Source of the DNA: Micromonospora chersina
Lineage (GTDB): Bacteria > Actinomycetota > Actinomycetes > Mycobacteriales > Micromonosporaceae
Assembly (NCBI RefSeq): GCF_900091475.1
Contig: NZ_FMIB01000002.1
Coordinates: 3,224,001-3,288,000 of the forward strand
Length of the DNA: 64,000 bases
Direction: 5' to 3'
Positions 1-8,132 of this stretch are shown piece by piece. The position numbers and the translations under genes were made by a program. Positions within the stretch are counted from its first letter, which is position 1; the number at the start of each line of letters is the position of its first letter. The notes beneath the pieces were generated by a model. It was not told where the DNA came from. It saw only the letters and a list, made by a program, of their open reading frames with translations, and ran no database searches.

Positions 1-242
1 ATGCGTTCCCGGTCCCGCCCGTCGATCTGTGCCACCCGGATGTTGTCCCACTCCCGAACGGCCGCCCCGGCGGCGATCGCCGCCCGGCAGGCCGGCGTGT
101 CCGCCCGGCCACCCTCCGGGCCGCAGGCCGCGGCCCGGCTCAACGGGCTCGTGGGGGCGCCGTGGGCGCTCGCCGGCACGCCGGTGAGCAGCAGGGTCGC
201 GGCGACGGCGGCGAGCGCGGCGAGCGTGCGGCGTACGGCCAT
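1..242 (-). CDS. AA10 lytic polysaccharide monooxygenase, N-terminal part (cut by window edge)
   Basis: The ATG is at 242 and the frame stays open to position 1, so only about 80 N-terminal residues are present. They read as a secretion signal (MAVRRT, then a hydrophobic Ala/Leu core ending PASA) followed by [14 protein letters not shown]. In AA10 (chitin-binding/CBM33) enzymes the signal is cleaved exactly before a His that forms half of the copper histidine brace; His27 here fits that. The later segment [12 protein letters not shown] also resembles the family. The likely role is extracellular oxidative cleavage of chitin or cellulose. The second copper His and any carbohydrate-binding module lie beyond the window. 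It is divergent from the dehydrogenase gene to its right. Confidence 0.8.
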   Translation of the reverse strand, partial: MAVRRTLAALAAVAATLLLTGVPASAHGAPTSPLSRAAACGPEGGRADTPACRAAIAAGAAVREWDNIRVAQIDGRDRER

Positions 243-355
243 GTCATCGACCTCCCGGGCACTGGTACGGGCGCGGGCCGGCAAAGGTTCGATCGGCGGC
301 CCGAGTGCTGGGAGCCGTTCGGCACGAGGGGGGCGGTGGCCCTAGCGTGGTCGGC

Positions 356-1357
356 ATGCGGGTCGCCGTCTTCAGCACCAAGCCGTACGACCGGGACTTC
401 CTCGACGAGGCGAACGCGACGGCCGGCCACGACCTGGTCCTGCTGGAGCCCCGGCTCTCGGTGGAGACGGCGGCGCTGGCGGCCGGCGCCGACGCGGTCT
501 GCGCCTTCGTCAACGACGACCTCGGCGAGCCCGTGCTGGACCGGCTCGCCGCGTCCGGGGTACGCCTGGTGGCGCTGCGCTCGGCCGGCTACAACCACGT
601 GGACGTGGCGGCGGCCACCCGGCTGGGCGTCACCGTGGTGCGGGTCCCGGAATACTCGCCGCACGCGGTGGCCGAGCACTGCGTCGGGCTGATGCTCACG
701 CTCAACCGCCGGATCCACCGCGCTCACAACCGCGTACGCGAGCACAACTTCGCGCTGACCGGGCTGCTCGGCTTCGACCTGCACGGCAAGACCGTCGGGG
801 TGGTCGGCACCGGCAAGATCGGTGTCTGCGTGGCCCGGATCATGGCCGGCTTCGGCTGCCGGGTGCTGGCCAGCGACCCGTACCCGAACCCGGAGGCGCT
901 CGCCGTCGGCGTCGAGTACGTGCCGTTGAAGACCCTGCTGGCCGAGTCGCACGTGGTGACGCTGCACTGCCCGCTGACCCCGGAGACGCACCACCTGATC
1001 GACGAGGAGCGCATCGCGCAGATGCGCCCCGGCGTGATGCTGATCAACACGAGCCGGGGCGCGCTGGTGGACACCCGGGCCGTCATCCGCGGGCTGAAGA
1101 CCGGCCGGATCGGGCACCTCGGGCTCGACGTCTACGAGGAGGAGACCGAACTCTTCTTCGAGGACCTCTCCGACCAGATGCTGCGCGACGACGACTTCTC
1201 CCGGCTGAGCACCTTCCCCAACGTGCTGATCACCGGCCACCAGGCGTTCTTCACCCAGGAGGCCATGCACAACATCGCCGCCACCACGATCGCGAACCTG
1301 GACGCGGTGGAACGGCACGGCCCCGACGGGGTCACCGGGCCGGCCCGGGTCTGCTGA
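356..1357 (+). CDS. NAD-dependent D-2-hydroxyacid (D-lactate-type) dehydrogenase
   Basis: 333 residues starting at ATG 356 ([15 protein letters not shown]). An upstream in-frame GTG at 305 would add 17 residues that do not resemble the family. The protein has the D-isomer-specific dehydrogenase layout: catalytic halves at both ends and a central Rossmann domain with [10 protein letters not shown] (about residue 143). The catalytic set is visible as Arg in NTSRGALVD, Glu in GLDVYEEE and His in ITGHQAFFT, the usual spacing for LdhA-like enzymes that interconvert pyruvate and D-lactate. It stands alone, divergent from the monooxygenase gene. The exact substrate cannot be told from sequence. Confidence 0.9.
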   Translation: MRVAVFSTKPYDRDFLDEANATAGHDLVLLEPRLSVETAALAAGADAVCAFVNDDLGEPVLDRLAASGVRLVALRSAGYNHVDVAAATRLGVTVVRVPEYSPHAVAEHCVGLMLTLNRRIHRAHNRVREHNFALTGLLGFDLHGKTVGVVGTGKIGVCVARIMAGFGCRVLASDPYPNPEALAVGVEYVPLKTLLAESHVVTLHCPLTPETHHLIDEERIAQMRPGVMLINTSRGALVDTRAVIRGLKTGRIGHLGLDVYEEETELFFEDLSDQMLRDDDFSRLSTFPNVLITGHQAFFTQEAMHNIAATTIANLDAVERHGPDGVTGPARVC

Positions 1358-1434
1358 CCGAACGGACCAGCGGGGCGGCGGCGGAGCGGGGTGCGGCCCT
1401 ACAGTGACGGCACCCCGTGATCAAGGAGCGTGCC

Positions 1435-3870
1435 GTGTCCGAGCCGCCACAGACGCCAGAACCGCCCCGCCCCGCCCCGGCGGGCGGGTCCGCGGCCGGC
1501 GACGTCCCCACCGACGTCACGCCGCACCTGCTCGTCGCGCCCGCCGTGGCGGGTGCGCCGCCCGCGATGCCGTGGCCCGGCCCGGAGGGGCAGCCCGCCT
1601 GGGCCATCCCGGTGGTCGTGCCGCCGGGCACCCGCGGCTACGCGCTCTTCGTGCCGCTGGTGCCGGTGGCCGAGGCCGAGCCGGGCGCCGCCCCGGGGGC
1701 GGCCGCCCCGCGGGTGCTGGTCCCCGCGCCGGGCGTGCCCACCCAGGCCGCCCCGCCGGCCGTCGAGACCCCGGCCCCGAGCCGCGCCGTGGCCTCCGGT
1801 GACGACGGCACCGGCACCACGACCGACGCCGCCGCCACGGCGGCCTCCACCTCCGTCGGACCGTCCGATACCGAGGCTCAGCCGGCACCGGCCACGAAGG
1901 CCGACCCGCAACCCGACGCCGCCCCGGCGAAGGCCGCCACTCCGACCGCCGGACCGGCGACGACCGCGGCATCCGCAACGACCGCGGGATCCGCAACGAC
2001 CGCGCCGCCGAGCGCCGAAGCGGCGAGGGCTGCCGGACCGGCGACGGCCGCGGTTCCGGCCACCGGACCAGCAACGGCTGCCGGACCGGCGACGGCCGCG
2101 GTTCCGGCCACCGGACCAGCAACGGCTGCCGGACCGGCGACGGCCGCGGTTCCGGCCACCGGACCAGCAACGGCTGCCGGACCGGCGACGGCCGCGGCGC
2201 CGACCGCCGGAGCGGTGACGACCGGCACGCCGGCGGGGCCGCCCGTCGCCGTCCCAGCCCCGCCGGTTGCCGCGCCGCCCTATCCGGGCGGGGTCCACGG
2301 GGCGCAGCCCTGGGGCGGCTACCCGCCCGGCCCTGGCTGGACGCCCCGGCCGCGGACGCCCCGGACCTCGTTCCTCGGCGCGCGCTGGCCGGGCCCGAAG
2401 CAGGCCACCGGCCGCGCGGTCCCGCTCGCGGTGCTGGCCGGCGCGCTCGGCACCGCCTTCTTCGTGCCGCTGAGCCGGGTCGGCATCGGCTGGTTCCTGG
2501 GCTGGCTCACGCTGACCCTCGGCGTGCTGGTCGCGGTGCGCCGGCGTACCGCCGAACTGCCCCGCACCGAGCGGCTGATCCGCGGCGGGTGGGCCGCGGC
2601 GGCGCTGGTCCTGCTGGCCGTGCTGGCCTTCCGCAACGCCTGGTGGCTTGTGACGTTCTGCGTGCTCGGCGCCCTGGGCTGCGCCACCCTGGCCATCGTC
2701 GGCGGCCGGCTGGTCCGCTCGATCCTGTTCGGCCTGGTCGCCACGCCGTTCGCGGCGTTCCGCGGCCTGCCCTGGGTGCGCCGGCACGTCACCGCCTCCC
2801 CGGAGGCCGGGACCGTCCGCAAGGTCACCGGCTCGGTGGTCGCCACAGTGCTGGTGCTGCTCGTCTTCGGCAGCCTGCTCTCCTCGGCCGACGCGGCCTT
2901 CTCGAAGGTGCTGACCGCCGTCGTCCCCGAGATCAACATCGGCACGGTGTTCCGCTGGATCTTCGTGGCCGCGGTCGGCGGGCTGATCGCGGTCGCCGCG
3001 GTCTACACCCTGGCCGCCCCGCCCGACCTGTCCACCGTGGACCGGCCGAGCGGCCGCCGGCTCGGCGTGCTGGAGTGGGCGCCGGCCATCGGGGCGCTCA
3101 CGCTGCTCTTCGTGGGCTTCGTGATCGTGCAGTTCACCGTGCTCTTCGGCGGCCAGCGGCACGTGCAGAAGGTCGCGGGCCTCAGCTACTCCGAGTACGC
3201 CCGCAGCGGCTTCTGGCAGCTCCTATTCGTCACCCTGCTGACCCTGGCGGTGCTGGGCGGGGTGACCCGCTGGGCCAGCCGCGAGCGGCCGGTCGAGCGA
3301 CACCTGCTGCGTGTCCTGCTGGGCCTGCTCAGCGCGCTCAGCGTGGTGATCGTCGTGTCGGCGCTGTCCCGGATGTGGACGTACCAGAAGGTCTACAGCT
3401 TCACCGGCGAGCGGATCTTCGTGATGGCGTTCGAGCTGCTGCTCGGCGCCGTCTTCCTCATGATCCTTGCGGCGGGCGTGCGGTGGCAGGGCCGGTGGAT
3501 CCCGGGCACCACGGTGGCGCTGGCCGTGGCCATGCTGCTCGGCCTGGCCGTGCTGAACCCCGAGGACTACGCGGCGAAGCGCAACATCCTCCGGTACGAG
3601 CAGACCGGCAAGATCGACGCGTGGTACCTGCGGGCGCTCTCCGCCGACGCCACGCCCGCGCTGACCGGACTCCCCGACCCGGTCCGCCGGTGCACGCTGA
3701 GCTGGATCGCCGACGACCTTGAGGATTCCGACCCCTGGTACGCCTGGAACCTCGGCCGGTACCGGGCCCGCCAGGCCCTCGACCGGGTCGGGCCGGACGC
3801 CATCGGTGGCCCGAAGGACTGCCGCCGGGCAGACCAGTTCGACCTGCCCAAGTCGCGCCGTACCCGGTGA
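1435..3870 (+). CDS. DUF4173-like polytopic membrane protein with Ala/Pro-rich repeat N-terminus
   Basis: 811 residues from GTG 1435, chosen because AAGGAG lies seven bases upstream; GTG 1417 is in frame but has no such site. Residues 1-320 are low-complexity Ala/Pro/Thr sequence containing three perfect 16-residue repeats (GPATAAVPATGPATAA type). The C-terminal 480 residues hold about ten hydrophobic segments. The block around FGGQRHVQKVAGLSYSEYAR and RMWTYQKVYSFTGERIFV is the recognisable DUF4153/DUF4173 part. The function of this family is not established. A perfect 16-bp hairpin follows the stop codon. The repeats may vary in copy number between strains. Confidence 0.8.
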   Translation: MSEPPQTPEPPRPAPAGGSAAGDVPTDVTPHLLVAPAVAGAPPAMPWPGPEGQPAWAIPVVVPPGTRGYALFVPLVPVAEAEPGAAPGAAAPRVLVPAPGVPTQAAPPAVETPAPSRAVASGDDGTGTTTDAAATAASTSVGPSDTEAQPAPATKADPQPDAAPAKAATPTAGPATTAASATTAGSATTAPPSAEAARAAGPATAAVPATGPATAAGPATAAVPATGPATAAGPATAAVPATGPATAAGPATAAAPTAGAVTTGTPAGPPVAVPAPPVAAPPYPGGVHGAQPWGGYPPGPGWTPRPRTPRTSFLGARWPGPKQATGRAVPLAVLAGALGTAFFVPLSRVGIGWFLGWLTLTLGVLVAVRRRTAELPRTERLIRGGWAAAALVLLAVLAFRNAWWLVTFCVLGALGCATLAIVGGRLVRSILFGLVATPFAAFRGLPWVRRHVTASPEAGTVRKVTGSVVATVLVLLVFGSLLSSADAAFSKVLTAVVPEINIGTVFRWIFVAAVGGLIAVAAVYTLAAPPDLSTVDRPSGRRLGVLEWAPAIGALTLLFVGFVIVQFTVLFGGQRHVQKVAGLSYSEYARSGFWQLLFVTLLTLAVLGGVTRWASRERPVERHLLRVLLGLLSALSVVIVVSALSRMWTYQKVYSFTGERIFVMAFELLLGAVFLMILAAGVRWQGRWIPGTTVALAVAMLLGLAVLNPEDYAAKRNILRYEQTGKIDAWYLRALSADATPALTGLPDPVRRCTLSWIADDLEDSDPWYAWNLGRYRARQALDRVGPDAIGGPKDCRRADQFDLPKSRRTR
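2029..2196 (+). repeat. 48-bp tandem repeat, three full copies and one half copy
   Basis: Copies start at 2029, 2077 and 2125 and are identical over 48 bp; a partial fourth begins at 2173 and fades after 2196. The period is a multiple of three, so the repeat lengthens the Ala/Pro-rich N-terminus of the DUF4173-like protein without breaking its frame. Confidence 0.92.
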
Positions 3871-3914
3871 CGCCGCCGGCCGGGCCGCGGAACGCCGTGG
3901 CCCGGCCGGCGGCG
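3871..3914 (+). terminator. Hairpin terminator after the DUF4173-like gene
   Basis: A perfect 16-bp inverted repeat (3871-3886 with 3899-3914, 12-nt loop) starts on the base after the TGA stop. There is no T-tract, which is common for actinobacterial terminators. Confidence 0.75.
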
Positions 3915-4029
3915 CATCCTGCCCGTCCGCGAACGTTCACCGCTCCCTCACGTCAGGGCCACGACGGACACCGACCCCGCACCTAGCTTCGGCTGCGCGA
4001 ACGTCAACCGAGGTAGCGGAGGTTTTCCC

Positions 4030-5097
4030 ATGTCCGTCCGTCAGCTCATGACGGTGCTGGCCGTCGGGGCGGTGCTGGCCGTGCCAACGACCGCCCACGC
4101 GGCCCCCGTCGCCGGCCCCGGCGTGCTGCCGCAGAAGACCCACTTCGACCTTCAGGCGCACCGGGGCGGGATCGGGCTGACCACCGAGGAGACCCTGGCC
4201 GGTTTCGCCAAGGCCATGCGTCTCGGCGTCACCACGCTGGAGCTGGACACCCAGGTCACCCGGGACGAAAAGGTGGTCGTCACGCACGACCGGCAGGTCA
4301 GCGCGCAGAAGTGCCGCGACACCGGCCCGGTGACCCCGGGCGACCCGATGTACCCGTACGTCGGGAAGTACATCAAGGACCTGACCCTGGCGCAGATCAA
4401 GACCATGGACTGCGGCTACCAGCAGCTGCCCGGCTTCCCGGAGCAGGAGCAGGTCGCCGGGGTCCGGATGGCCGAGCTGCGCGACGTGCTGGACCTGGTG
4501 AGGACCTGGCGCGCCCACCAGATCACCCTGAACATCGAGACGAAGGTGGAGGCCGGCGCGCCCGAGCAGACCGCCCCGCGCGAGCTGTTCGTCCGCCGGG
4601 TCTTCGAGGAGATCCGCGCCTCGGGCATCGAGGACCAGGTCACCATCCAGTCCTTCGACTGGGGTGCGCTGCGGGTGATGCACCGGCTCGCGCCGCGCTG
4701 GCCGCTCGTCGCGCTGACCAACTACGACTTCCTCCAGGTCGGCAAGCCCGGCGCCTCGCCCTGGCTGGGCGGCCTGGACGCGGACGACTTCGGTGGCGAC
4801 TTCGTCCGGGCGGCCGCCGCGATCCCCGGCGTGACGACCCTCTCCCCCAACTACGGCTTCCCGCAGAACGGCACGGTCGCCGACCCGGCCTTCCGCTTCT
4901 ACCCGGACCCGCGGATGATCGCCGACGCGCACGCCCGCGGCCTGAAGGTCGTGCCGTGGACCTGCGACGACCCGGCCACCGTGGCGGCCCTGATGGACCT
5001 GGGCGTCGACGGGATCATCACGAACTACCCGGACCGGGTCCGGCAGCTCATGGCCGAGCGGGGCATGCGCCTGCCCAAGGCGTACGAGCCGCGCTGA
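4030..5097 (+). CDS. Secreted glycerophosphodiester phosphodiesterase
   Basis: 355 residues with a signal peptide ending near AHAAPVAG (about residue 25), so it acts outside the membrane. The GDPD signature is clear: DLQAHRGG (His/Arg), EETLAGF, ELDTQVTRD with the Glu/Asp metal ligands, and VVTHDRQV with the second His. The C-terminal (beta/alpha)8 end GLKVVPWTCDDPATVAALMDLGVDGIITNYPD is also typical. It hydrolyses deacylated phospholipids to an alcohol and glycerol-3-phosphate. GGAG is eight bases before the ATG. It is convergent with the VOC gene across a long palindromic terminator. Confidence 0.93.
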   Translation: MSVRQLMTVLAVGAVLAVPTTAHAAPVAGPGVLPQKTHFDLQAHRGGIGLTTEETLAGFAKAMRLGVTTLELDTQVTRDEKVVVTHDRQVSAQKCRDTGPVTPGDPMYPYVGKYIKDLTLAQIKTMDCGYQQLPGFPEQEQVAGVRMAELRDVLDLVRTWRAHQITLNIETKVEAGAPEQTAPRELFVRRVFEEIRASGIEDQVTIQSFDWGALRVMHRLAPRWPLVALTNYDFLQVGKPGASPWLGGLDADDFGGDFVRAAAAIPGVTTLSPNYGFPQNGTVADPAFRFYPDPRMIADAHARGLKVVPWTCDDPATVAALMDLGVDGIITNYPDRVRQLMAERGMRLPKAYEPR

Positions 5098-5104
5098 TTT
5101 TCGT

Positions 5105-5136
5105 GGGGGCGTCCGTCCCGCGGGACGGACGCCCCC
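5105..5136. terminator. Bidirectional palindromic terminator
   Basis: A perfect 32-bp palindrome (GGGGGCGTCCGTCCCG and its reverse complement) fills the gap between the convergent phosphodiesterase and VOC genes, so it can stop transcription from either side. Confidence 0.8.
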
Positions 5137-5143
5137 GGCCGGG

Positions 5144-5485
5144 TCAGGCCGGGCCGCCGCCGAAGCCGATCTCGTTGCCGTCCGGGTCGCGGAAGATGGC
5201 CTTGCGGACGCCGTTGTCGTACGTTTCCCGCTCGGCCGGCGTCAGGCCGCGCTCGGCGATCTGCGCGAGGCGGGCGTCGAGGTCGTCGACGAAGACGGTG
5301 TGCATGGCGTGCCCGGCGTGCTCGGGTCGCACCTCGATGAACAGGTACCGGTGCTCGGCGAGCTCCCACACCGCCTCGGTGTCGTTCGGCAGGAACGAGG
5401 GCGGGGCGCCGAGGAGCCGCTCGTACCAGGCCGCCGCCGCGCGGTGGTCACGGACAGGCAGGCCCGCGAACAGATCTACGGTCAT
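5144..5485 (-). CDS. VOC (glyoxalase/bleomycin-resistance fold) protein
   Basis: 113 residues in one VOC module: MTVDLFAGLPVRDHRAAAAW, WYERLLG, and the C-terminal FRDPDGNEIGF that marks the family. The fold supports metal-dependent isomerases, dioxygenases and drug-binding proteins, so the substrate cannot be assigned. Its ATG overlaps the TGA of the ArsR-like fragment by four bases, so it was probably co-transcribed with that regulator. Confidence 0.85.
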   Translation of the reverse strand: MTVDLFAGLPVRDHRAAAAWYERLLGAPPSFLPNDTEAVWELAEHRYLFIEVRPEHAGHAMHTVFVDDLDARLAQIAERGLTPAERETYDNGVRKAIFRDPDGNEIGFGGGPA

Positions 5486-5832
5486 GAGGGCATGCTGCCA
5501 CTGATCACCCGGTAGAGGGCCGGACGCTGCACAAGCCTCTCAACGGGGCTGGCTGCCGGCCTCGGCTCGTGCATGTGCGGCTGGTCGTCGTGTGGGTCCG
5601 GGTTGTCCGCGTGGTCGGCGTGGAAGAGGGCTTCGGCGAGCAGGGCCCGTACGTGGCTGTCCGCCGCGGAGTAGTGCACGAAGGTGCCTTCCCGGCGCCC
5701 CTTGACCAGGCCGGCGAGCCGCAGTTTGGCGAGGTGCTGACTGACGGCGGTGGGGCTGGCTCCGACCAGTTCCGCGAGGCAGGCCACCGACGACTCGCCC
5801 TGGAGCAGCGCCCAGAGGATCTTGATGCGGGG
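5482..5832 (-). pseudogene. NmtR/CzrA-like ArsR metal sensor, 5' end deleted
   Basis: Homology runs from PRIKILWALLQGE through the recognition helix (SPTAVSQHLAKLRLAGLV), the wing (KGRREGTFVHYSA), and helix alpha5 with the D-x-H-x10-H-x2-H metal site (DSH...HADH), then a His-rich tail (PHDDQPHMHEP). That site is typical of ArsR-family Zn/Co/Ni sensors. The family's first helix is missing: upstream of about 5832 the frame continues through unrelated residues because the DNA there belongs to the ATPase fragment on the other strand. A readable frame extends to 6120, but that part is antisense to the ATPase. It is probably non-functional. Confidence 0.75.
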
Positions 5833-5845
5833 CGCGGCGTCTCCG

Positions 5846-6570
5846 CCCTCGTCGAGGGCAGGCGGGTAGCCGTCGGCCGACCCGGCCCGCTCGGCGAACG
5901 ACCCGAACACGACGCCGCCGAGATCCGGCGCGCCGTCACCGACGTTCAGGCGGCCGGCCAGACCGCCGTCGTGGTGACGATCGACGGGAGGCCAGGGGGC
6001 GTGCTGGCGCTCGCCGACCACATCCGCCCGCGGTCGGCCGCCACCGTCGAATCGCTCAGCGCCCTCACCGGCGCCACACCTGTCCTGCTCACCGGCGACA
6101 ACCCCGGCGCGGCCCGACATCTCGCGGCCGAAGCCGGCATCACCGACACGTACGCGGGCCTCCTGCCCGCCGACAAGGTCGATCGGGTGCGCGACCTACA
6201 GGGCCAGGGAAGGCGGGTCCTCCTCGTCGGCGACGGCGTCAACGACGCACCCGCCCTCGCCGCCGCCGACCTCGGCGTGGCGATGGGCCGCCAGGGATCT
6301 GATCTCGCCCTGCAGACCGCCGACGCCGTGCTCGTCCGCGACGACCTCAGCACCCTGCCCGCCGTGATCGCCCTGTCGCGGCGAGCCCGCCGCGTGGTGA
6401 AGGCCAACCTCCTGATCGCCGGGACCTTCATCGTCGTCCTGGTGACCTGGGATCTCATCGGCCACCTGCCCCTCCCCCTGGGCGTCGCCGGGCACGAAGG
6501 CTCCACGGTCATCGTCGGCCTCAACGGGCTCCGACTCCTCCGCCGATCCGCCTGGCGCAGGATCACGTAG
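5846..6570 (+). pseudogene. P1B-4 heavy-metal ATPase, C-terminal fragment
   Basis: About 240 residues of a metal-exporting P-type ATPase survive: the end of the nucleotide-binding domain, TGDN, GLLPADKV, the hinge GDGVNDAPAL, and the last two membrane helices with HEGST. HEGST is the TM8 motif of the P1B-4 (CtpD/CtpJ/CoaT) group that exports Co/Ni/Zn/Fe. The phosphorylation motif DKTGT, the actuator domain and the Cys-containing TM6 are absent, so the fragment cannot pump. The family-like frame begins near 5846, right at the truncated ArsR gene. Confidence 0.85.
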
Positions 6571-6604
6571 GAGCGCCAGGCATCGGTTCCCCGGCACTAC
6601 GGGC

Positions 6605-6643
6605 TTGCATCCGATACCCAGGTACAGGCTTACCGTCGGAACA
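6605..6643 (+). promoter_or_regulatory. MerR-type promoter with overlong spacer, leaderless start
   Basis: TTGCAT (6605-6610) and TACCGT (6631-6636) are separated by 20 bp, the long spacing typical of promoters that MerR proteins activate by distorting DNA. The ATG at 6643 lies seven bases after the -10 box, so the transcript should be leaderless. Confidence 0.6.
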
Positions 6644-6999
6644 TGAGCGACGGACAAGTGGCACCCGATGACTCGTGGGCGCCGGATGCGTGCACCCTGC
6701 CGACGGCGGAACGGCCGCTGCGGCTCGCGGAGTTCGATCAGTTCTTCCGCGACGCGGTCCGGGGCGTCGACCGGTTGTCCGCGCGGCATCTGCGGCTGCA
6801 TCTCGCCGGAGACGCGCGGGTCGAGGAGTCGGCGCGGGACCTGACCGCCCGGGAATCGTCGTGCTGCTCGTTCTTCGCCTTCGCCGTCTCCCGGTCCGGC
6901 CCGGACGCGCTGACGCTTGACGTTCGGGTGCCCGCGGCCCACATCCACGTGCTCGACGGCCTCGCCGACCGTGCCGCGTCAGCGGAAGGCTCCCGATGA
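6643..6999 (+). CDS. Small cysteine-containing protein of unknown function, paired with MerR
   Basis: 118 residues, no signal peptide or membrane segment. Recognisable features are CTLPTAERPLRLAEFDQFF near the N-terminus and the motif ARESSCCSFFAFAV near residue 75. I recall similar short proteins beside MerR genes in actinomycetes, but no function is known to me. The vicinal Cys pair plus the N-terminal Cys could bind a soft metal; this is inference. It is the first gene after the MerR-type promoter, and its TGA overlaps the merR ATG by four bases. Confidence 0.75.
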   Translation: MSDGQVAPDDSWAPDACTLPTAERPLRLAEFDQFFRDAVRGVDRLSARHLRLHLAGDARVEESARDLTARESSCCSFFAFAVSRSGPDALTLDVRVPAAHIHVLDGLADRAASAEGSR

Positions 7000-7445
7000 A
7001 CGGATCGGGACTCCGCAGCGGCCAGCTCGCCGACGCGGCCGGGGTTAACCTCCAGACGCTCCGCTACTACGAGCGCCGGGGCCTGCTCACCGCCCCGCCG
7101 CGCTCCCCCGGCGGCCACCGGCTCTACCCGGCCGACACCGTCACCCTCCTGCGGGTCATCAAGACAGCACAGCGCCTCGGCTTCACCCTCGACGAGGTCG
7201 CCGACCTGCTCGACGCCGGCCGGCACCGGCACCGCGGCCGGTCCGACACCGGTCTCCAGGTACGGGCCAGGGAGAAGCTCGTCGAGGTGGAGCAGAGGCT
7301 GGCTGACCTCACCGTCATCCGCGACACGCTGCGCGCCGCCATCTCGGCCGGCTGCGACGACCTGGTCGCCTGCGCCGACAGTTCCTGCTGCCCCCTGCCG
7401 TTCGCCGAACTCGCCGAGAGGAACGACCGTGCCGACACCCGCTGA
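6996..7445 (+). CDS. MerR-family heavy-metal regulator
   Basis: 149 residues. The N-terminal winged helix (LRSGQLADAAGVNLQTLRYYERRGLL) and the wing GGHRLYP are standard MerR. A long dimerisation helix (residues 75-115) leads to a C-terminal Cys cluster, GCDDLVACADSSCCPLPF, where mercury- and metal-sensing members place their ligands. The number and spacing of cysteines differ from classical Tn501 MerR, so the inducer is uncertain. It lies downstream of its presumed target gene in the same transcript, which implies autoregulation through the 6605-6636 promoter. Confidence 0.88.
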   Translation: MNGSGLRSGQLADAAGVNLQTLRYYERRGLLTAPPRSPGGHRLYPADTVTLLRVIKTAQRLGFTLDEVADLLDAGRHRHRGRSDTGLQVRAREKLVEVEQRLADLTVIRDTLRAAISAGCDDLVACADSSCCPLPFAELAERNDRADTR

Positions 7446-7479
7446 CCGGCTGCGGCGCCTGCTCCTGCGGGCAGCGTGA
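7429..7479 (+). pseudogene. 16-codon remnant of a third gene in the merR operon
   Basis: GTG 7429 follows a good ribosome site (GAGAGG, seven bases upstream) and overlaps the merR 3' end, the normal layout for a coupled gene. The frame VPTPADRLRRLLLRAA stops after 16 codons. It looks like the start of a lost downstream gene, possibly a transporter, but the fragment is too short to identify. It could also be chance. Confidence 0.3.
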
Positions 7480-7518
7480 CGGGAGGGACCGCGAGGTGGT
7501 GCGGATAGGGTCCGACGC

Positions 7519-7854
7519 ATGACGGTTGCCCGGTCGATCCTGCTGTTCGTCATCGCCGCGCTGGCCGAGATCGGCGGGGCGTGGCTGGTGTGGCAGGGCT
7601 GGCGGGAACACCGCGGGCTGCTCTGGGTCGCCGCGGGGGTCATCGCGCTCGGGCTCTACGGCTTCGTGGCCACCTTCCAGCCCGACCCGAACTTCGGCCG
7701 TATCCTCGCCGCCTACGGCGGCATCTTCGTCGCCGGGTCCCTCGCCTGGGGCATGGTCGTCGACAGGTTCCGGCCCGACCGCTACGACGTCGTCGGCGCC
7801 GCCATCTGCCTGGTCGGCGTCGCCGTCATCATGTACGCCCCGCGCGCCAGCTGA
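7519..7854 (+). CDS. YnfA/UPF0060 small membrane protein
   Basis: 111 residues with four predicted membrane helices. The UPF0060 marks are present: [15 protein letters not shown] in helix 1, [23 protein letters not shown] in the middle, and [18 protein letters not shown] near the end. The family is proposed to be small drug/metabolite exporters on fold similarity; no substrate is established. It follows the metal-regulator pair but has its own ATG 73 bases downstream, so co-function is uncertain. Confidence 0.9.
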   Translation: MTVARSILLFVIAALAEIGGAWLVWQGWREHRGLLWVAAGVIALGLYGFVATFQPDPNFGRILAAYGGIFVAGSLAWGMVVDRFRPDRYDVVGAAICLVGVAVIMYAPRAS

Positions 7855-7969
7855 CCACCTCAGCCGCGACCAGGAGCCGCACCTGCCACGAGCAGGTCAT
7901 GCCCCAGTTTCGACCGGAACACGACGAAGGGCGTCCGTCATGTACGACGAACGCCCTGATCGTGAAGGG

Positions 7970-8042
7970 TGGAGCCGAGGGGACTCGAACCCCTGACCCC
8001 CACACTGCCAGTGTGGTGCGCTACCAGCTGCGCCACGGCCCC
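7970..8042 (-). tRNA. tRNA-Ala (anticodon GGC)
   Basis: A 73-nt cloverleaf: acceptor GGGGCCG/CGGCTCC, D-loop AGCTGGTA, anticodon stem CCACA/TGTGG with loop CTGGCAG (anticodon GGC), T-arm GGGGTTCGAGTCCCC. CCA is not encoded. It reads GCC/GCU alanine codons. Confidence 0.97.
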
Positions 8043-8132
8043 TTGCGGTGTCCCCGGTCGCCCGGGCACGGAGAGAACTATACACACGCCGGTCGGCATG
8101 GTCATCTCGCGGGGGTACCCCCGGCCGGTCGC

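Noticed and set aside
140..1318. A long minus-strand frame opposite the dehydrogenase gene
   Set aside because: It is antisense to a well-supported gene and has only repetitive Arg/Gly/Val-rich sequence, the usual high-GC shadow.
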